Below are positions 61,150-64,000 of a stretch of DNA of 64,000 nt, one piece after another. Made by a program: the position numbers and the translations under genes. The notes below the pieces were generated by a model. That model was given only the letters and a program-made list of their open reading frames with translations. It made no database searches and was not told the DNA's origin. Within the stretch, counting starts at the first letter, position 1, and each line of letters begins with the position of its first letter. Source of the DNA: a virus; IMG/VR virus record IMGVR_UViG_3300021168_000026, positions 1 through 64,000 of that record. One strand, written 5' to 3'.

Positions 61150-61980
61150 ATGCGAGGCCTAGGCTGCAAACGAGACACGAAGCGCCGGCAGCTCAACGCG
61201 GCTCTCTATCATCCTCATATCGTCAGACGCTTGATAGCAGGGGCTATCCCGCTTGAGTATGACCTAGCTCCCTGGCAGCCGCCTCGGCCTGATCAGGGTC
61301 AGACAGGATCATGTACGGCGCATGCAGCCGGGGGTAGCTTCTCTACAGCCCTACGTTATGAAAACCAAACGCTTCCGTGGGAGCCGAGCGAAGACCTGAT
61401 CTACAAGGCTACCCGCCGCTATGCGATCTCACTCAACGCTCGGCCGGGTATTACCCTCCCCCCACTACAAGATGATGGCGCCGAGCCCTCGAACGTGATG
61501 GCCGCAGTCGGGTTGCTCGGGGTAGCTTCTCGACGAGCCCTTCAAGATGGCCGAGTCAGCGATGTATCCCCAAGCGATGTCAATGAGGAGCCTGATTTCG
61601 ATAAACTCGAGGAGGCCGAGACTTACCTCATCGCTGGAAGTCATCGTATCCAAGAGAACCTGAGCACTACTTCGGATGTGTGTGCGGCAGCCATCGCCTC
61701 GGGGTTCCCGGTGTTCGTCGGCTTCTTCGTTGATAGCGCGTTCGAGCAGCTCTCCCCCGGCCAGGTGGCCCCGGCACCCAACGAGAATGATCCTAACGGT
61801 GGCGGTCACGCTGTCTACCTCAGCGCGTTCAAGCGGGTCAACGGCAAGCGGCTCTTCACGCTGACCAATAGTTGGGGCAACTGGTGCGACAACGGCCAGT
61901 GCCTCGTCGGAGACGAGTGGCTCGCCAAGGTATGGGACCTTCTCGTCATGGATGTGGGTGTGGTACAGGGGGCAGCATGA
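61150..61980 (+). CDS. Papain-like (C1A) cysteine protease
   Basis: 276 residues. Active-site QGQTGSCTAHAAGG (the Q-GSC-A pattern), GGHAVYLSAFKRVNGKRLFT (catalytic His) and LTNSWGNWCDNG (catalytic Asn) are in papain order. No signal peptide or pro-domain is obvious, so it may act in the cytoplasm, for example as a virion maturation protease, or be packaged. Starts at the base after the GroES stop. Confidence 0.85.
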   Translation: MRGLGCKRDTKRRQLNAALYHPHIVRRLIAGAIPLEYDLAPWQPPRPDQGQTGSCTAHAAGGSFSTALRYENQTLPWEPSEDLIYKATRRYAISLNARPGITLPPLQDDGAEPSNVMAAVGLLGVASRRALQDGRVSDVSPSDVNEEPDFDKLEEAETYLIAGSHRIQENLSTTSDVCAAAIASGFPVFVGFFVDSAFEQLSPGQVAPAPNENDPNGGGHAVYLSAFKRVNGKRLFTLTNSWGNWCDNGQCLVGDEWLAKVWDLLVMDVGVVQGAA

Positions 61981-62360
61981 AAATTCTAGCTGTCGCGATT
62001 CTGCTGTCCGTCGCGAGCTTGCTCCTTCAAGCATGCCCGCCCCCGGCACCACCGCTGCCCCCTACCCCGGATGCCGACGCTGCCCCCCAGGATGTTCCTG
62101 AGGCCTCCCCGGTTGAAGAGACTACGCCTAGCCCTCGGCCAAACGTTGACCCCGCGTGCGCCTACGCGTGCCTAACGTGGAAGCACTTAGGTTGCGCCGA
62201 GGGCGCCGATGGGAATTGTGGAGCCACCCTCACCAAGTTGAGCGCGCACCAGTTGAGGCCCAACCCCGCCAACGGCAACAAGCCTCTGACGTGTGATGAC
62301 ATCGGCCGGGCCAAGACTGTCGATCAAGTTCATGCAATGGGCCTCCCCTGCCACCCATGA
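61977..62360 (+). CDS. Lipoprotein with Pro/Asp stalk and Cys domain
   Basis: 127 residues from an ATGA overlap. Signal MKILAVAILLSVASLLLQAC with lipobox LLQAC, a Pro/Asp/Ala stalk (PPTPDADAAPQDVP), then a Cys-rich domain (CAYACLTWKHLGCAEG). Similar in plan to 4962. Surface lipoprotein of unknown role. Confidence 0.75.
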   Translation: MKILAVAILLSVASLLLQACPPPAPPLPPTPDADAAPQDVPEASPVEETTPSPRPNVDPACAYACLTWKHLGCAEGADGNCGATLTKLSAHQLRPNPANGNKPLTCDDIGRAKTVDQVHAMGLPCHP

Positions 62361-62443
62361 TCCCCTTCCTCGACAGACTGACGTACTACCTTTTCTACCC
62401 CGGTCCGATTACCTGGAAGCAGGTACCGCGGACCTACTACTGA
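62357..62443 (+). CDS. 28-residue peptide
   Basis: ATGA overlap with the lipoprotein stop. Aromatic (LTYYLFYPGP). The overlap is the main support. Confidence 0.35.
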   Translation: MIPFLDRLTYYLFYPGPITWKQVPRTYY

Positions 62444-62470
62444 TCTACTGACCTCCTGAAGGGAGCCCTC

Positions 62471-62755
62471 GTGAAAAACCTACTGCTAGTCTCGTTGATT
62501 CTTCTGGCTACTTCTAGCTGTAGCCCCGCAGCGAAGACGATCGCCGATACGATCGTCAACGTCGCCGTAGACGCTTGCCAAGAGGCGAAGGCTATCGCCC
62601 CCGGAGACACAACTGTCAGCCTCGTCTGTGCGATCGTAGATGGCGGAGCGCCAATCGCGCACGTGGTCATCGACTCCAACGTCTGGAACCAGATGAAGGT
62701 CCAGTATAAGAAAGAGCATGGCAAACTGCCCGAGGGCGTCAGCGAGCCTAAGTAA
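62471..62755 (+). CDS. Small lipoprotein (94 aa)
   Basis: GTG start with GAAGGGAG at 62458-62465. Signal MKNLLLVSLILLATSSCSP (lipobox TSSC), then a helical segment (AKTIADTIVNVAVDACQEAK) and a polar tail. An o-spanin or superinfection-exclusion lipoprotein is possible; not recognised. Confidence 0.7.
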   Translation: MKNLLLVSLILLATSSCSPAAKTIADTIVNVAVDACQEAKAIAPGDTTVSLVCAIVDGGAPIAHVVIDSNVWNQMKVQYKKEHGKLPEGVSEPK

Positions 62756-62925
62756 TGAGCCGGCTCGCGCGATACCTGGAGCTCGAGGCGATGGCCTCCC
62801 ACCTGGAGGAGTCCACCAGCTCTAAGCTATTCCCGATCTGGGAGGAGCTCGACAAGCTTTGGATCGAGCTCTCCCCGTTTGAGCGCAAGATGCTCAACGA
62901 GCGCGATGAGTCGAGGCCCTCATGA
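62755..62925 (+). CDS. Small helical protein (56 aa)
   Basis: TAATG overlap with the lipoprotein. Acidic helix (MSRLARYLELEAMASHLEES, WEELDKLWIELSPFERKML). ATGA to next gene. Unknown. Confidence 0.6.
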   Translation: MSRLARYLELEAMASHLEESTSSKLFPIWEELDKLWIELSPFERKMLNERDESRPS

Positions 62926-63119
62926 ACGCGCTAGAGCAAGCAATCGGTGACCGGCTTGAGGCCCTCTGTCTTCACTGGAAGGTGGCCATCAAAGAGAGAG
63001 GTAGGGTCCAGCTAACCCGCCGAGGCAATTGCCTCATCATCGACTGGGATCTGGCCAGACGAGATGACAAGGATTTGTTCCAGCAGCTTGCTGAGCAGGC
63101 TCGTAGGGAAACCTTATGA
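62922..63119 (+). CDS. Hypothetical protein (65 aa)
   Basis: ATGA overlaps on both sides. Small alpha/beta protein (LEALCLHWKVAIKERGRVQL, NCLIIDWDLARRDD). Not recognised. Confidence 0.6.
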   Translation: MNALEQAIGDRLEALCLHWKVAIKERGRVQLTRRGNCLIIDWDLARRDDKDLFQQLAEQARRETL

Positions 63120-63322
63120 TCTGGACTACCCGCCTCAAGAGGCATGGGGGCCTACAGAACCTCATGGCCAAGCGTCTGCGGCAAATGAGTAGCCTACAAG
63201 CCCTGATCAGCCCCCTCAAAGAGCCCGACCCCATGATCCAGCTCGCGTTCGATTTCTTGCAGGACAACCCGCTGAGGGTGCTCGGTGCCGACGCGGAGAG
63301 GTATTTCGGATGGAGAAGCTAA
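63116..63322 (+). CDS. Hypothetical basic protein (68 aa)
   Basis: ATGA start. Basic first half (TTRLKRHGGLQNLMAKRLRQ). Overlaps the next gene by 13 nt. Confidence 0.55.
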   Translation: MIWTTRLKRHGGLQNLMAKRLRQMSSLQALISPLKEPDPMIQLAFDFLQDNPLRVLGADAERYFGWRS

Positions 63323-63621
63323 CGCCTTTTGAGATCGGCCGACGGGTCGGTGAGGAGCAGTGTGCCGCTGGAGACCGTGCGATGCACGCCCTCAACCTCT
63401 ACATCCAAGCCGGCGACCGCACTGCTCTTCCCGACGCCTTCGCCGGCTACATCATCGGCATCGGAGACTCGGTGCCTAGAGCAGTGATGTTCAGCACGCT
63501 CCAAGTTGCTCTACGAGACGGAATGTGCGAGGAGCACATCCAGGAAACCCTCGCGCTGACGAGACTGGCGATTGAGCGCTATGAGTCTCAGCGAGAGAAG
63601 GGCGCCAATGCCGGCTCGTAA
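63310..63621 (+). CDS. Hypothetical helical protein (103 aa)
   Basis: All-helical pattern (LTPFEIGRRVGEEQCAAGDR, AMHALNLYIQAGD, ETLALTRLAIERYESQREKG). Probably soluble. Not recognised. Confidence 0.6.
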   Translation: MEKLTPFEIGRRVGEEQCAAGDRAMHALNLYIQAGDRTALPDAFAGYIIGIGDSVPRAVMFSTLQVALRDGMCEEHIQETLALTRLAIERYESQREKGANAGS

Positions 63622-63844
63622 AATCCACCCACTCGTCAATGAGCTCCTAGGTGAAGCGCTGAGGGTCGGGGCCAAGGCCGCGGCACGGGCCTTCGACTCC
63701 GTGCTAGAAGATGCCGCGGGCGGCCTCGCCGGGGCCGAGAAGAAAGTCTCCCGCGCTAGGAAGAGTCTCTTGCGCAAAGTCAAAGAAAGCCTCGAAGGCC
63801 TCGACGGCCCCGAGGAAGCCGAGGTAGTTGACGATGATGAGTAG
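63608..63844 (+). CDS. Small basic/helical protein (78 aa)
   Basis: Start at 63608 (MPARKIHPLVNELLGEALRV). Ala/Lys-rich helices and an acidic C-terminus (GPEEAEVVDDDE). Overlaps the previous gene by 14 nt. Unknown. Confidence 0.6.
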   Translation: MPARKIHPLVNELLGEALRVGAKAAARAFDSVLEDAAGGLAGAEKKVSRARKSLLRKVKESLEGLDGPEEAEVVDDDE

Positions 63845-64000
63845 AACACGCGGTATCAAGTCTGCGCAGCCCCAGAACCGCACCGACCAAAGGCGGATCT
63901 CGACCGAGCCCCCGAAGGCATGCCCCAATCAAGACGGGCGTAGGGCCGCCGCGGGCCGCGACGATGGCCTCTGCTCGAATTGCGGCCAGATCAAAGACAC
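63837..64000 (+). CDS. Small CxxC protein, 3' partial
   Basis: Begins inside the previous stop region (ATGATGAGTAG; ATG 63834 or 63837) and runs open to the window edge. MSRTRGIKSAQPQNRTDQRR, then CPNQDGRRA and CSNCGQIKD, like many short phage zinc proteins. C-terminus lies outside. Confidence 0.6.
   Translation, partial: MSRTRGIKSAQPQNRTDQRRISTEPPKACPNQDGRRAAAGRDDGLCSNCGQIKD

Overview
The window (about 60% GC) looks like part of a large, strictly lytic-type bacterial virus genome or a closely related virus-like replicon. It has short, densely packed genes, most linked by ATGA, GTGA or TGATG stop/start overlaps. It carries a phage-style replication and nucleotide toolkit, and long runs of fibre, spike and membrane-anchored proteins. 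No integrase, plasmid partition, ribosomal or housekeeping operon is visible. Lipoproteins with Asp/Ala/Pro/Ser-rich linkers of the DAGADSPDEAP type, and the high GC, resemble Myxococcota (old Deltaproteobacteria) proteins, so a host from that phylum is my best guess; this is inference.

Layout. 1-6776 (+): small genes, a SNF2-like ATPase, a metzincin lipoprotein, a possible spanin-like overlapping pair and a metallophosphoesterase. 6768-10807: a mostly minus-strand block with a lytic transglycosylase and a DUF1906-type hydrolase, interrupted by three + genes (7019-7858). 10873-21676 (+): appendage block with four collagen-like proteins, a glycosyltransferase, a glycosyltransferase-methyltransferase fusion, an S74-chaperoned fibre, a membrane-tethered lysozyme behind a small holin-like protein, and a beta-helix spike. 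21680-24751 (-): small regulators and a Cas4/RecB-like nuclease. 24909-42504 (+): VapE-type helicase, SET protein, Sak4-like ATPase, DUF669-type SSB, HNH endonuclease, UDG-exonuclease, family A DNA polymerase, RecD/Dda-like helicase, Dam remnant, dNMP kinase, dCMP deaminase, ThyX, deoxyribosyltransferase-like protein, and a protein kinase fused to a RadC/JAB domain. 42516-57081 (+): virion block with many single-pass membrane proteins, a probable major capsid protein (52266-53663) and a fifth collagen-like protein. 57087-64000 (+): spike, KGG protein, GroES, papain-like protease, lipoproteins and small genes.

The most unusual observations: (i) the DNA polymerase palm appears circularly permuted, with the HD metal motif (motif C) 14 residues before motif A and missing from its normal C-terminal place; (ii) an HNH homing endonuclease gene sits between a truncated copy and a synonymously recoded copy of the UDG N-terminus; (iii) a kinase-RadC fusion; (iv) a family of paralogous N-terminal membrane anchors carrying different ectodomains, together with a Lys-rich membrane protein and a membrane-anchored lysozyme. 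With no terminase, portal or tail genes in 64 kb, this points to a possible tailless, internal-membrane virion; (v) -10-like boxes 6-8 nt before start codons, suggesting leaderless mRNAs.

The genes fit one life cycle: recombination-dependent DNA synthesis with its own nucleotide supply, a heavily decorated and possibly glycosylated particle, and several peptidoglycan- or envelope-degrading enzymes. All functions are read from sequence motifs by eye; no database search was possible.
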